This document shows positions 48,777-58,459 of a stretch of 64,000 nt of DNA, one piece after another. Every line of letters starts with the position of its first letter. Position 1 is the stretch's first letter. The notes beneath the pieces were generated by a model. It had not been told where the DNA came from. It saw nothing but the letters and a program-made list of their open reading frames with translations, and did no database searches. The DNA comes from Nitrospira sp. (GTDB lineage: Bacteria > Nitrospirota > Nitrospiria > Nitrospirales > Nitrospiraceae). The position numbers and the translations under genes were made by a program. The stretch lies in contig SWDG01000027.1 in the NCBI GenBank assembly GCA_005116965.1, positions 285,882 through 349,881 of the forward strand, read 5' to 3'.

Positions 48777-51417
48777 GGGCCTCCTGCTGGTGGGCGGTAG
48801 CCTCAGCCGCTTCTGCCTGAAAGAGATCAAAGAGAGTTCTCGTTGTCTTGCGTGAGTCGAAGATTCGGCAAATTGTTTCACGCCCTGCCTGGGCGAGACT
48901 GTTCCGGAAGTCAGCGTCGACCAGCAGTTCTTCGATGGCTTTGGCGAGGGCCACTGGGTCGCGTGGCGCGACAAGAAGCCCGTTGCATCGATCGTCAATC
49001 AATTCTGGAATGCCGGAGACTGCGGTCGAAATGACCGGGACGCCGGAGGCCATGGCTTCCGCCAAGACGTTTGGAATCCCGTCACGATCACCGTTATCTA
49101 CGATATGACAAGGAAGGACGAAGATGGTCGATCCCTGATAGATCGCGCGGAGTTCCTCTTGCGATACGCCAGAGCCGATTGAAACCTCCTGTTCGAGGTG
49201 ATACCGGCGAATCAAGTCCTGTACCAAATCCGTCTGTTCATCCGGCTCACCGACGATTCGGCAGTGAAACGGCAATCCATGCTCTCTGATGATGCGGCAG
49301 GCCTCGATCAAGAAGGGAAACCCTTTCTTCTCCACAAAGCGTCCGACCGAGAGGATCGTCGGAATCGGAGGGACCTGTCGATCAACGGAGGGAGCAAAGC
49401 AAGCCGTATCGACGCCATGATAGATGGTATGGATCGGCGCACCCTGTGAGCAAACCTCTTGCAAGTGATGGTGGTTCGCGCCGGTGCAGGTCACCACAAA
49501 CTTTGCCCGGCGCAATTTGAGGCGCAGAAGATCGCCGGGATTGAGTTTTGGCAAGTAGATATCTTTGGCATGGGCGGTAAAGCTAAAGGGGAGATCACTC
49601 AATAGACCGGCAAACATGGCCATAGTCGTCGCTCCATGGCAAAAATGGGCATGCAGATGGCGAATATTTCCCGCATTGAGCACGGAACTGGCAATCGAAC
49701 CGGCACGGAGAAAGTCCTTGTAGAACACTTTCTTCGGCCATGAGAAGAACGTGCTTCGGCAGCGTAGGCTGAGTGTCCAGGCTTCCCATGCGGTGCGTAG
49801 GTATCGACGCGGTACGGTACGGATCAGTCGAAGATGACTGGAGAGATACCGAGGAAAGTTGCCGAGGAGCCATGCCAGAAATCCACTATCCGTTCGCTCA
49901 TGGTCTTCAGGCAGATAGGTCAGTAGCGATTGCAGGGGCCTTGTTTGGCCATCTGTGAAAACTGGTTCGCCTTGAAAGGCGGAGAAGAGCTGAAGCTGAA
50001 GCCCCATCCGTTCCAACAATAGAATCTCGTTCGTGATGAACGCTTCTGATCGGCGGGGAAATCCTTTCAAGACATAGCCAATCTTGTTGGCTGGTCCTGT
50101 GGATGCCGTATGGATGGGGATATTGCGGTGTTCGGGATGGTCGAGCGGGGTAAGCTCATGTGAGAGGTCCGCCCGGTCGGCCGTCAATGTCTCTCTGAGA
50201 AGGAGCGCTTTGAGACCTTGGCTGCCCTGGCTTGACGAAAATCGTTGCACGATCGTCTCGCGTCCCGCCTGCCCGAGGCGTTCACGGAGCGCCGGATTCT
50301 CAATGAGGTGGGCCAGAGCCAGGGCCAACGCTTCTGGGTCTCGTTGGGGGACCAGGAAACCATTGTCATCATGCCGGACGAGCTCAGGAATGCCGGATAC
50401 CTCTGTGGTCACAACCGGAAGCCGACAGGCCATGGCCTCCATGAGGACATTTGGAATGCCATCACGATCGCCGTCTTGAGACACCTGACAGGGCAGGGCA
50501 AAGATGTCAGCCTCTTGGTAGAGCGCCACTACTTCTTCGAGCGTTTTTTGTCCGACCAATGTCACGACCTGTTCGAGGTCTAACTCACGAATCATGGCTT
50601 CCAGATTGGCTTGAAGCGGTCCGCATCCAACAATGCGACAGCGAAAGCGATAGCCACGGATGGCCAGCAGATGGCAGGCGCGAAGGAGCGTGGGAAATCC
50701 TTTTTTGTCTCGGAAACGCCCCACGCTCACAATGGTGGGAACCGTCACAGGTCTTACTGAGACATTCGTGCCTAGCTGATCAAACCGCTCCAGATTCAGG
50801 CCGTGATAGAGACAATGGATCGGCGTGTCGCTGTCTGATATGTCTTGGAGATACCGACGATTATGTTCGGTGCAGGTGACGACGAATGCTGCATGGCGCA
50901 TTTTCCTGCGGAGTGTCGACGGAGCGGCCAGGAAGATGTCCTTGGCATGGCCTGTCATGCTGTAGGGAATTCCAGTGAATCGGTGAGTCAGCTCCGCGAC
51001 GCTCGTGGGGGCATTCGCGAAGTGGACATGGAGGTGGCCAATGTGTTGGTCTTGAAGTGCGGTGGCTAATGAGCCTGCCTGGACAAATTTCGACCACGAT
51101 GGTCGGCCTACAGTGTGAAGCCAAAAACGCAGGGTCGTCAGATAGCGTCGGGGAGATCGAAGGACCAGACGCATGTGGGCCCACAGGGGACTGTTGCGGA
51201 AGGTCAAAAACGAATCAGGCAGATAGGTGACAGATGCGCGGACATGAGCGGCCAGGCCGTGGGTGATGGTATCGGTTGGGGATTGGAGAGCGTAGATCGA
51301 AAGATTCACGCCCAGCGCTTCCAAGTCCAGGACCTCTTGAAGAATGAACGTCTCCGAGACCTTGGGGAAAATTTTAAGGAGATAGCCGATTTTCTTCGTG
51401 GTAGATTCGGTCGGCAT
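48760..51417 (-). CDS. Tandem GT4-GT4 two-domain glycosyltransferase
   Basis: 885 aa with two homologous halves: KIGYLLKIFPKVSETFILQEVLDLE / KIGYVLKGFPRRSEAFITNEILLLE and two GDRDGIPNVLMEAMAC / GDRDGIPNVLAEAMAS motifs. Confidence 0.9.
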   Translation of the reverse strand: MPTESTTKKIGYLLKIFPKVSETFILQEVLDLEALGVNLSIYALQSPTDTITHGLAAHVRASVTYLPDSFLTFRNSPLWAHMRLVLRSPRRYLTTLRFWLHTVGRPSWSKFVQAGSLATALQDQHIGHLHVHFANAPTSVAELTHRFTGIPYSMTGHAKDIFLAAPSTLRRKMRHAAFVVTCTEHNRRYLQDISDSDTPIHCLYHGLNLERFDQLGTNVSVRPVTVPTIVSVGRFRDKKGFPTLLRACHLLAIRGYRFRCRIVGCGPLQANLEAMIRELDLEQVVTLVGQKTLEEVVALYQEADIFALPCQVSQDGDRDGIPNVLMEAMACRLPVVTTEVSGIPELVRHDDNGFLVPQRDPEALALALAHLIENPALRERLGQAGRETIVQRFSSSQGSQGLKALLLRETLTADRADLSHELTPLDHPEHRNIPIHTASTGPANKIGYVLKGFPRRSEAFITNEILLLERMGLQLQLFSAFQGEPVFTDGQTRPLQSLLTYLPEDHERTDSGFLAWLLGNFPRYLSSHLRLIRTVPRRYLRTAWEAWTLSLRCRSTFFSWPKKVFYKDFLRAGSIASSVLNAGNIRHLHAHFCHGATTMAMFAGLLSDLPFSFTAHAKDIYLPKLNPGDLLRLKLRRAKFVVTCTGANHHHLQEVCSQGAPIHTIYHGVDTACFAPSVDRQVPPIPTILSVGRFVEKKGFPFLIEACRIIREHGLPFHCRIVGEPDEQTDLVQDLIRRYHLEQEVSIGSGVSQEELRAIYQGSTIFVLPCHIVDNGDRDGIPNVLAEAMASGVPVISTAVSGIPELIDDRCNGLLVAPRDPVALAKAIEELLVDADFRNSLAQAGRETICRIFDSRKTTRTLFDLFQAEAAEATAHQQEAHAACH

Positions 51418-51420
51418 GGT

Positions 51421-52695
51421 CTAGATCGGCAAGCTTTCCGCTCTCAGTCTCGGCAGCGTGTGAACATTTGAAGGGCGAGGTATGAGAGGGTGGTTAGTCC
51501 TGATGTCTTGGACATCCACGAAGAGTTGCTTCATGGCCTTCGAAACGTTGGCGGCGCCATCAAGGGGAATCCCGATATCCTCCGAGCGAGGGGGACGTGG
51601 CCGTTGAAGCGACTGCATGATGGCATGAAACAGGCGAGTGGAGGTCAACTTGGTGGGGTGAATCATCTCCAGAAGCCCCTTCGCCGCAAGACGTTCCGCG
51701 CGGATACACTGTTCAAGGCGCGGATGGACGCGCGGGACGATGATCCCACGTTGGTTGGCTGCCAGAATCTCCACAATGGTGTTATATCCCCCCATGGACA
51801 CGACGAGATCGGCGGCGGTTAAATACTCGTACAGACGCGGGGTGAAATCCGTGACCGTTAAGGCCAGCTCAGTATTCGCGGCTTGCTGTAGACGGAGGCG
51901 TTTACGCGGGTCCATCAACGGACCGGTGACGAGAAACGTATCGAACGTCGGGCGCCTCCCCCCAAACTGTTTCCGCAGCATGGCGATGTAAGTTTTTAAG
52001 AGCGAATAGCCATCGTCCCCGCCACCAGGCGTAACCAGCACCAACCGATCAGTCTGCAGCTGTAATTGTTCTCGAATGCGCTCCCGAGAGAGTTTGGGCT
52101 GATGTCTGCCCACATAGCCGCAAGAGACGATCTTCTTTCCAATGCTGTGCGAGAGCCCGTATTCCTCGACAGGATCGTAGATCGCGCGCGAACCGTAGAG
52201 AAAAATCGCATGGTACGTATTCTTCAACAACGGCAGGGTGCCGGATTTGGCCCATTCGGCGTGAACATGGTCGGGATGGTCCTCGATGTCCCGCATGCCC
52301 AATACAATTCTGGTTGAAGGCGATTTGGTTTTAAGAAATTGGAGGGCCGGCAAGAGTTCCCCGCGTATGCCTGCCGGGGCCTTATCGACCAAGAGGATGT
52401 CGGGGCGCAGATTGCGAACGCTCTCGAGAATGATTCGTTGACGCAGCTTTAGAGTGATATCGATCGTATGCGGAAGCAGGCGCGAACAATACTGTCCGCC
52501 GGAATCCTTGGTGAGCGCCGGCAGTTTGATGTATTCCATGCGTTCAGGCAACGCGTATGCGTGAGCCTGCATGGAACCGGTCAGCATGATCAGCGATGCA
52601 TCAGGGATGCTTTCGGATAGGTGCGTCGCGATTTCAAGGCTGCGGCGAATATGGCCGAGACCATAGCTATCGTGTGAGTAGAGCATAATCAACAT
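51421..52695 (-). CDS. MurG-like glycosyltransferase
   Basis: MLIMLYSHDSYGLGHIRRSLEIATHL...ADLVVSMGGYNTIVEILAANQRGIIVPRVHPRLEQCIRAERLAAKGL. Confidence 0.85.
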   Translation of the reverse strand: MLIMLYSHDSYGLGHIRRSLEIATHLSESIPDASLIMLTGSMQAHAYALPERMEYIKLPALTKDSGGQYCSRLLPHTIDITLKLRQRIILESVRNLRPDILLVDKAPAGIRGELLPALQFLKTKSPSTRIVLGMRDIEDHPDHVHAEWAKSGTLPLLKNTYHAIFLYGSRAIYDPVEEYGLSHSIGKKIVSCGYVGRHQPKLSRERIREQLQLQTDRLVLVTPGGGDDGYSLLKTYIAMLRKQFGGRRPTFDTFLVTGPLMDPRKRLRLQQAANTELALTVTDFTPRLYEYLTAADLVVSMGGYNTIVEILAANQRGIIVPRVHPRLEQCIRAERLAAKGLLEMIHPTKLTSTRLFHAIMQSLQRPRPPRSEDIGIPLDGAANVSKAMKQLFVDVQDIRTNHPLIPRPSNVHTLPRLRAESLPI

Positions 52696-52902
52696 ACGCG
52701 TGATACCAGCTTTCTTTACCTCATGACATCATGAGGATGAAGGTCTTGCGAGCATCGAACAGATCGCTTTGTGGCCCCTCTCGCATCAATTCACGTAAAA
52801 GGCTGAGGCACTCCCTGGTGTCCGGTTCTGTTGATGTCATGATCGTTGGACGACTCAAGGTGGATTTCGTAAACGCCTCCGATGCGATCCTGACGAATAG
52901 AG

Positions 52903-53319
52903 TTACTTTGCATGGACTTCCATTAGAAGGCCAGAAGGAGAATAGGACCTACGAAGACCTGCGATTGTTGCAACCAGATCTTCGAATGCAAATGGTTTTG
53001 CAAGATACGCATCCGCACCCGCCGCCTTGCTCACTCGTTCTGTTTCTGGGGTGCCTTTGGCGGTCATGATCAGGATAGGAGATTCCACTCGTCGCCGGCG
53101 AAGTGTTTGGCAGAGGTCGAGTCCGTCATCCGCCCCGAGAAAGATATCGATGATGAGAAGGTCGTAGAATCGGGCGTTGACCATATCGATGGCTTGAGAC
53201 GTTCCTGAAGCAACATCTATGTTGAAGTCTTCAGCTTCAAGCCCGCGCTTCATGAAACCAACAATTCGCTCATCGTCTTCGACGATCAAGATGTGCACAG
53301 CCTTGCCTTTCTTGAGCAT
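52903..53319 (-). CDS. Receiver-only response regulator (looks like OmpR-type lacking its effector domain)
   Basis: HILIVEDDERIVGFMKRGLEAEDFNIDV...LAKPFAFEDLVATIAGLRRSYS, then stop. Confidence 0.82.
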   Translation of the reverse strand: MLKKGKAVHILIVEDDERIVGFMKRGLEAEDFNIDVASGTSQAIDMVNARFYDLLIIDIFLGADDGLDLCQTLRRRRVESPILIMTAKGTPETERVSKAAGADAYLAKPFAFEDLVATIAGLRRSYSPSGLLMEVHAK

Positions 53320-53617
53320 ATGGGGAGTCCCGCAACCTGACCTAGGTAGTGATCGTACTCGGAAAATATAAGAAGCGAATGAGCATAAGATGAGAAATTA
53401 GTAAGAAACGAGATGGAGTTGGAGAAGCGCCTTCTACAGACTCGAAGAGAAGAGATCTTAGCTTACACTTGGAAGCAGGCGTGTGCAGATGTGACGCCTA
53501 GTTCGGTGTTCAGATAAGGAGAAGTCGGTAATGGCTATGCTCGACGCGCGCGCTGCAGCCGATAGTGCGAAATAACCGGGCTCGACTAGATCAGAAATCG
53601 GCACACTCCCGGTGAGA

Positions 53618-53941
53618 TCAGTTATCACGTTTTGCAGGAACAGTTTCGAGGCCGCTCTCCGCTGGTGAAGGTGGTGCATCGATCTTCTTCTCCTCCGAGC
53701 GTGGCACAGGCGTCACATTCGGTGTGGTGTCCCGCTCTGTGCATCCTGGAAATCTGAGTCCGTTTGCACGAAACTTTTGACCCGTGGGGTTCAGTTTTGG
53801 AATGACGTCGTGGCACGTGGAACAGGGCTCACCCGTCTGTCGGCTCATGGCAGGAATCGCGATTGCCGTTCTTGGAGCCACGACCAGCACAAATCCGGAC
53901 AGTACCACCCCCACAAAGAGTATAACGGCTCGTGCATACAT
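53618..53941 (-). CDS. Small secreted mono-heme c-type domain protein
   Basis: Signal peptide, AIPAMSRQTGEPCSTCHDVIPKLNPTGQKFRANGLRFP (CxxCH). Confidence 0.7.
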   Translation of the reverse strand: MYARAVILFVGVVLSGFVLVVAPRTAIAIPAMSRQTGEPCSTCHDVIPKLNPTGQKFRANGLRFPGCTERDTTPNVTPVPRSEEKKIDAPPSPAESGLETVPAKRDN

Positions 53942-54298
53942 GAGCGATTTCGTTGCCCTGTGTGAAGAGCGGCCCTGACACACCGGTGATATTGTACACC
54001 TTCTATTGCTGTTGCATTGCTATCAGTCCTGTAGAGCGTCTATCTGATTGAATTCAGCGCGTACCATTGTGAGTGATGGAAACTGGGTTGACTGGGATGG
54101 GATGGAGGGGCGTCTCTCCCGGGAGGACATGAGACGCACAACCTCGGTGGGCGCCAAGGTCCCCCTCCATCCGTTAGCAGCCTCTAGGCACGTCTCGTCA
54201 GTTGCACGAGGAACGAACTTCGCCACACCGTCCAGTCGATCTCTTGCCTCGCTCGCCGGCGGTCACCGGCACTGGACGTCGATCGGAAACGAGACGCG

Positions 54299-54658
54299 TT
54301 ACATCAGGGCGTCTCGTACAAACGAGCACAGTTGAGTGCTGACGACATCTTTTGCAAGATAGCGCACTGATGGATACTGGTGCAGGATACACACGCGCAA
54401 TTGCTCGTCTATTCCGCCTGACATTAGAATGATTGGAAGGGCCGGTTGTTGAGCCGACACCACCTGGATGACCTCCCTCCCATTCAGGTGAGGAAGCTGG
54501 AAGTCGGTAATGATCACGTCAGGCGCGTGCATACGCCAACAGTGAATCGCCTCGTTCCCATCCGCAGCTTCCACAACCCGATAACCGTCTGCCTCTAACT
54601 GACGTCGAAGCGCTTTCCGGAGGGCTGCATGATCTTCAACCAGAAGAATCGTAGCCAT
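54299..54658 (-). CDS. Receiver-only response regulator
   Basis: MATILLVEDHAALRKALRRQLEADGYRVVEAADGNEAIHCW...VIITDFQLPHLNG. Confidence 0.85.
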   Translation of the reverse strand: MATILLVEDHAALRKALRRQLEADGYRVVEAADGNEAIHCWRMHAPDVIITDFQLPHLNGREVIQVVSAQQPALPIILMSGGIDEQLRVCILHQYPSVRYLAKDVVSTQLCSFVRDALM

Positions 54659-54799
54659 TGTCGGACTCACTCATGAGACTTTCCATAGGATCGTTGGTCG
54701 GGCTCGACCCCGCTAGGGGTCACCGGTCAGTGCGCGGACTCTGTATCCATTGGTCGGTGTTTGTCCATCAGGCTCCCTTGTGAGCCAAGAAGTACTCTT

Positions 54800-55732
54800 T
54801 TAGGGGGTCTTCTCGCGTCGCGCTGGAGCCATCGGCGGTGCTGCCAGCTGCGGCGAGTGTGGCTCCATCTCGGAGAGCCGCTGACGCAACGCCCGCACAT
54901 CGTCTTTGAGGGCATCGAGTTCGAGGGCTTGTTCCTTCACCACGGCTTTGAGCGCCCGCGTCTCTTCGGCAGGTGACGGTGGTGTGCCTTGAGAAGCGGG
55001 AAGGCCATGATCGGGTCGAACAGACTGCGTGTCGGCGTGGTTCAGCAGAGGCGCATCTCCATGGAGCGGCTGAGATGGCGCAGCCTCAGACGGTAGATTC
55101 AACGCGGTGGCAAGCATGGTGTAGTCGATCATGAGCGTGGCGAGGGGAGGAGGATCGATCACGTCCGGCTGTTGATTGCGACTGGACCGCTGAACCGTTT
55201 CTGGAACAAAACGCAGCTGACGAGGTGCCAGTCCGTGCGGATTACGAGCCTGACGATCCAGAGTGGCCCACGAGTTGTTTCTGGCACCGTTCGCCCGGTA
55301 CTGGGTCAGCCACAGATGCAGGATTCGTCCCCTGGTAAACAGCAGCCCACCCGTCATTTCACTGTTGGGACCAGAGTCATGGGTGACGCGGAAGGCCACG
55401 AGCTGGCTCGTGGCCGCTTTGGAGAGGGCGGTACTCATCAACGGGCTGAGAAAGGCGATCTCTTCGTCAGAAAAAACCCGCACGGCCGTGGTCTGGTCAT
55501 CGGGTGCTGGGTGAGCCTGGACGCCACGCAACACGTGAGTGAGCAGGAGAGGGCTCGCCGAGACGGGGTGGGCGGTCCTGAACCATGCATCGTCCACGCG
55601 TTGGAGCAACACGGCGCCTCGAGGACCATCCGCAAAGACGGTGTCTTCGACTGTGCGAGACGTCGCACAAGCACTGATGAACAGGCACACCACGCTCGCC
55701 AGAAATGGAACGCCGACCCTTATGCTATTCAT
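54800..55732 (-). CDS. Hypothetical lipoprotein with C-terminal coiled coil
   Basis: Lipobox LFISACATS; EETRALKAVVKEQALELDALKDDVRALRQRLSEME. Confidence 0.65.
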   Translation of the reverse strand: MNSIRVGVPFLASVVCLFISACATSRTVEDTVFADGPRGAVLLQRVDDAWFRTAHPVSASPLLLTHVLRGVQAHPAPDDQTTAVRVFSDEEIAFLSPLMSTALSKAATSQLVAFRVTHDSGPNSEMTGGLLFTRGRILHLWLTQYRANGARNNSWATLDRQARNPHGLAPRQLRFVPETVQRSSRNQQPDVIDPPPLATLMIDYTMLATALNLPSEAAPSQPLHGDAPLLNHADTQSVRPDHGLPASQGTPPSPAEETRALKAVVKEQALELDALKDDVRALRQRLSEMEPHSPQLAAPPMAPARREKTP

Positions 55733-55855
55733 TCGAGAAGCTCCTGCACCACCGATTCAGTGCGGTGCCGTACAAGACGGTTACTGGATCTCATATAGGT
55801 GGAATGGTCTTCCCCTGCTTCCCCCATCACGAACCGGACTCTGTCAAACGGCACC

Positions 55856-57130
55856 CTAATACAGCGCGACGAGGAAGCCTCGGGCGGCATAGGAATCTTG
55901 CGATGAGGCGCCCGCCACACCGCCACCGTCATGGACGCGCCATTCTCCCTGAAGGTAGACGCTGGGGGCAATATAGTACCGACCCATCACGGTCGTGCGA
56001 CTGCTCGATTGTGCGAGCTCCTGATCGATATGATCGAAGCGGCCCCCTAGCACGAATTTCTTGTTGGGGATAAACGGGATATCGTGGGGAATAAATAAGA
56101 CTTCCGCCATATAGTTTTGAAGGGCCCTGTTGTAGGTGGCGCTCGTCAAGGTCCCATTGCCGGTTGCGGGGAGGCCATCAGAGCGAAAATACCCGGCGGT
56201 GGCGATAAACGGGCCCAGCTTCACTTCCCCCGCGATGCCCCATTTGTCCACGCCTTTCTTCCCAGTCGGAATGAGTGGATCGAGCTCCGAATTCACTACA
56301 TCGCGTTTGTAGATAGCTCCCAGCGTAAAGCGCTCCAGAAAGTGAATGGAATAGGTCGCATAGAGGCCTGGAAAGCCCAGATGGTTAATCCCCCCGAGCG
56401 ATTTTGGTTGAAAGATCCCGATGGCATAGCGATGGGTGATGCCCCCCAGCAGCTCTTTCTGGATCAGGTGTCCATTGAGCTCCACCCCGGTACTGTAGAC
56501 TTCCGGTGCCTCTGCCTCGGTACTGCCGCCGTTCCGACGCGCGCCCAGGATGCCGAGCGCTTCTTGCGCAAAGTAGCGCTGTTTAATCACCCGTTGCGAG
56601 TGTGAGAGAAACGGGAGGGCAACATCGAACTGACCGACTTTGACATTGAGCAATCCCTGGCCGGTCGCCCCGGCGAGATCGTTGACTTGCCCGTAGGCCT
56701 GCCCCACATTGACATTGCCTTGAGCGAAATCCAGCACCCCATACGCGGACACCCGGCCCTCTTTTCCAATGGGAGCCCCCGCGAGAAGTGCGACTTCATC
56801 AATCTTCAACAAGGTCTCCTGCCCCCCGGCGCCCACACCGCGTTCCTTGGTGAATTCCGCTTCAACCTCGACCTCGCCTGAAATCGGGACATGTTTCATA
56901 TCTTGGATGTCGTGCCACTCTTTGTCTTCGGGAAAGCGAAAGCCATTGGTGCGAAAGTTTTGCCCCGTTTGGTTCAGTTTGGGAAACGCCGTATGGCACG
57001 TCGAACACGATTCTCCGGTTTGCCGACTAAACGCCGGAATCGCCTCCGCCTCCTGAGGCGCGAGCATCGCTACCAGCCCCGAGGCCAGACTGCCGAGTAT
57101 AACGGCCAACATCAACACCCGAATACGCAT
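55856..57130 (-). CDS. c-type heme domain + beta-barrel-like (porin-type) protein
   Basis: Signal peptide, AIPAFSRQTGESCSTCHTAFPKLNQTGQNFRTNGFRFP, then beta-rich body to ...SYAARGFLVALY. Confidence 0.75.
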   Translation of the reverse strand: MRIRVLMLAVILGSLASGLVAMLAPQEAEAIPAFSRQTGESCSTCHTAFPKLNQTGQNFRTNGFRFPEDKEWHDIQDMKHVPISGEVEVEAEFTKERGVGAGGQETLLKIDEVALLAGAPIGKEGRVSAYGVLDFAQGNVNVGQAYGQVNDLAGATGQGLLNVKVGQFDVALPFLSHSQRVIKQRYFAQEALGILGARRNGGSTEAEAPEVYSTGVELNGHLIQKELLGGITHRYAIGIFQPKSLGGINHLGFPGLYATYSIHFLERFTLGAIYKRDVVNSELDPLIPTGKKGVDKWGIAGEVKLGPFIATAGYFRSDGLPATGNGTLTSATYNRALQNYMAEVLFIPHDIPFIPNKKFVLGGRFDHIDQELAQSSSRTTVMGRYYIAPSVYLQGEWRVHDGGGVAGASSQDSYAARGFLVALY

Positions 57131-57156
57131 GATTCCTCCCATTAGATTGAGGCACG

Positions 57157-57576
57157 CTACCGTGCAAAAGACCGAATATAGTGCACGAGACTCCACATCT
57201 GCTCGTCCGAGAGCTTCTTCTTGTATCCCTTCATTTCTGTGATGTCCGGATCGCTGCCATAGCAGATAATCCAGAACAACTGTCCGTCCGGTATCGTTTC
57301 CATCAGGGATTTAGCCGTATAATTTCTTGGTTTGACGTCCATGTCCTTGGTGGCGGATCCTTTGCCATCCCCATTGGAGCCGTGGCACTTGCTGCATCGG
57401 TTCTCGTAGAGGCTTTTGGCCTCTTGCAGCGTGTCGGTGGTATGGGGGACCGGATTGCTCATCTTGAGGAATGGTTCCGGTGCCCTCGGAGTCTCATGTT
57501 CTGTGGCGTAAGTTGCCATGGGCCACGCCACGAGCAGCGTGAAAAGCAGCGCCATGCCTGCATGAATGGTGTTCAT
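57157..57576 (-). CDS. Class I-like cytochrome c
   Basis: Signal peptide; AKSLYENRCSKCHGSNGDGKGSATKDMDVKPRNYTAKSLMETIPDGQLFWIICYG...MKGYKKKLSDEQMWSLVHYIRSF. Confidence 0.9.
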   Translation of the reverse strand: MNTIHAGMALLFTLLVAWPMATYATEHETPRAPEPFLKMSNPVPHTTDTLQEAKSLYENRCSKCHGSNGDGKGSATKDMDVKPRNYTAKSLMETIPDGQLFWIICYGSDPDITEMKGYKKKLSDEQMWSLVHYIRSFAR

Positions 57577-58136
57577 AGTCTTCTCTTCTCCTCTCCTCTC
57601 CACAGACTGACCTCTACGGACTTGAATAGCGGCCATAATCATAGAGGTACAACATGAGAATGGGTTAAGTACGAGATGAGAAACTCATAAAGAAACTTCA
57701 CATGACGATTGACCCATATGGAGCAAATAGGAGCAAGTGCGGTGTCGCGCCGTCCACATGCCCACCAGAGATATCTATTCCAGACCTGAACCGACATGAA
57801 GTAGGCGATGTTAGGGAGGGAACAACATTCGATGAAGGAAATATTGGCCGCGTCGACGGACAATCCATCTTCTCATTCGCAGAAGTTCGGTTGTAGGCAG
57901 ATGACTGCATCGACACTAGCCTTCCTTGCGAGAGTGATACGAAAAGGTACGGCAGTGAGGCCTGCACATAATATGGGAAATATATCCCAATTAAGCGATC
58001 TTAGTCAAGAGTGGCGGCAATTATTCTGCGAGTGGAGTCGCGTGATAAAACGGGTGGCTCTCGTGATGTAAGGGAATGCCTACGCACATACACTCGGTCA
58101 TGCTGCGACGGCCGGAGGTGCTGCGCCTTTCTCCTG

Positions 58137-58172
58137 ATTGGCTCACTGTGAGTCAATGGGACCGTTGTCCCA
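58137..58172. promoter_or_regulatory. Two adjoining dyads in a gene-poor intergenic region
   Basis: attggctcac-t-gtgagtcaat (9 of 10 Watson-Crick plus one wobble) and tgggac-cgtt-gtccca. Confidence 0.45.
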
Positions 58173-58459
58173 TAAAAGAAATCTTCTCTTCTGCACCGAT
58201 GTGCGATACCTCGTCCGTGAATTGAGCGATGAGCGGAAAGCGCCGGATTTCTATCAAGAACGCAGTACTCATCCGGCGCTGGTGTCAGATGCGGGAAACG
58301 GTTTACTGCGGCACAGGTAGAGTGAGAGCGGATTTACGCCCAGAGACGGCCTGTCGCTGTTGTTGATGACCTTCCCTAAAGACAAGCGAGGTTCCACATA
58401 TTTATTTCAGCGAAGCGATGTCGTTCCGTCGAAGCCGCTGATACGGGCTGGTGAAGCAG

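Noticed and set aside
52719-52736. cctcatg-acat-catgagg hairpin upstream of the glycan operon as an operator
   Set aside because: Short 7-bp stem expected by chance at this scale; not supported without conservation.
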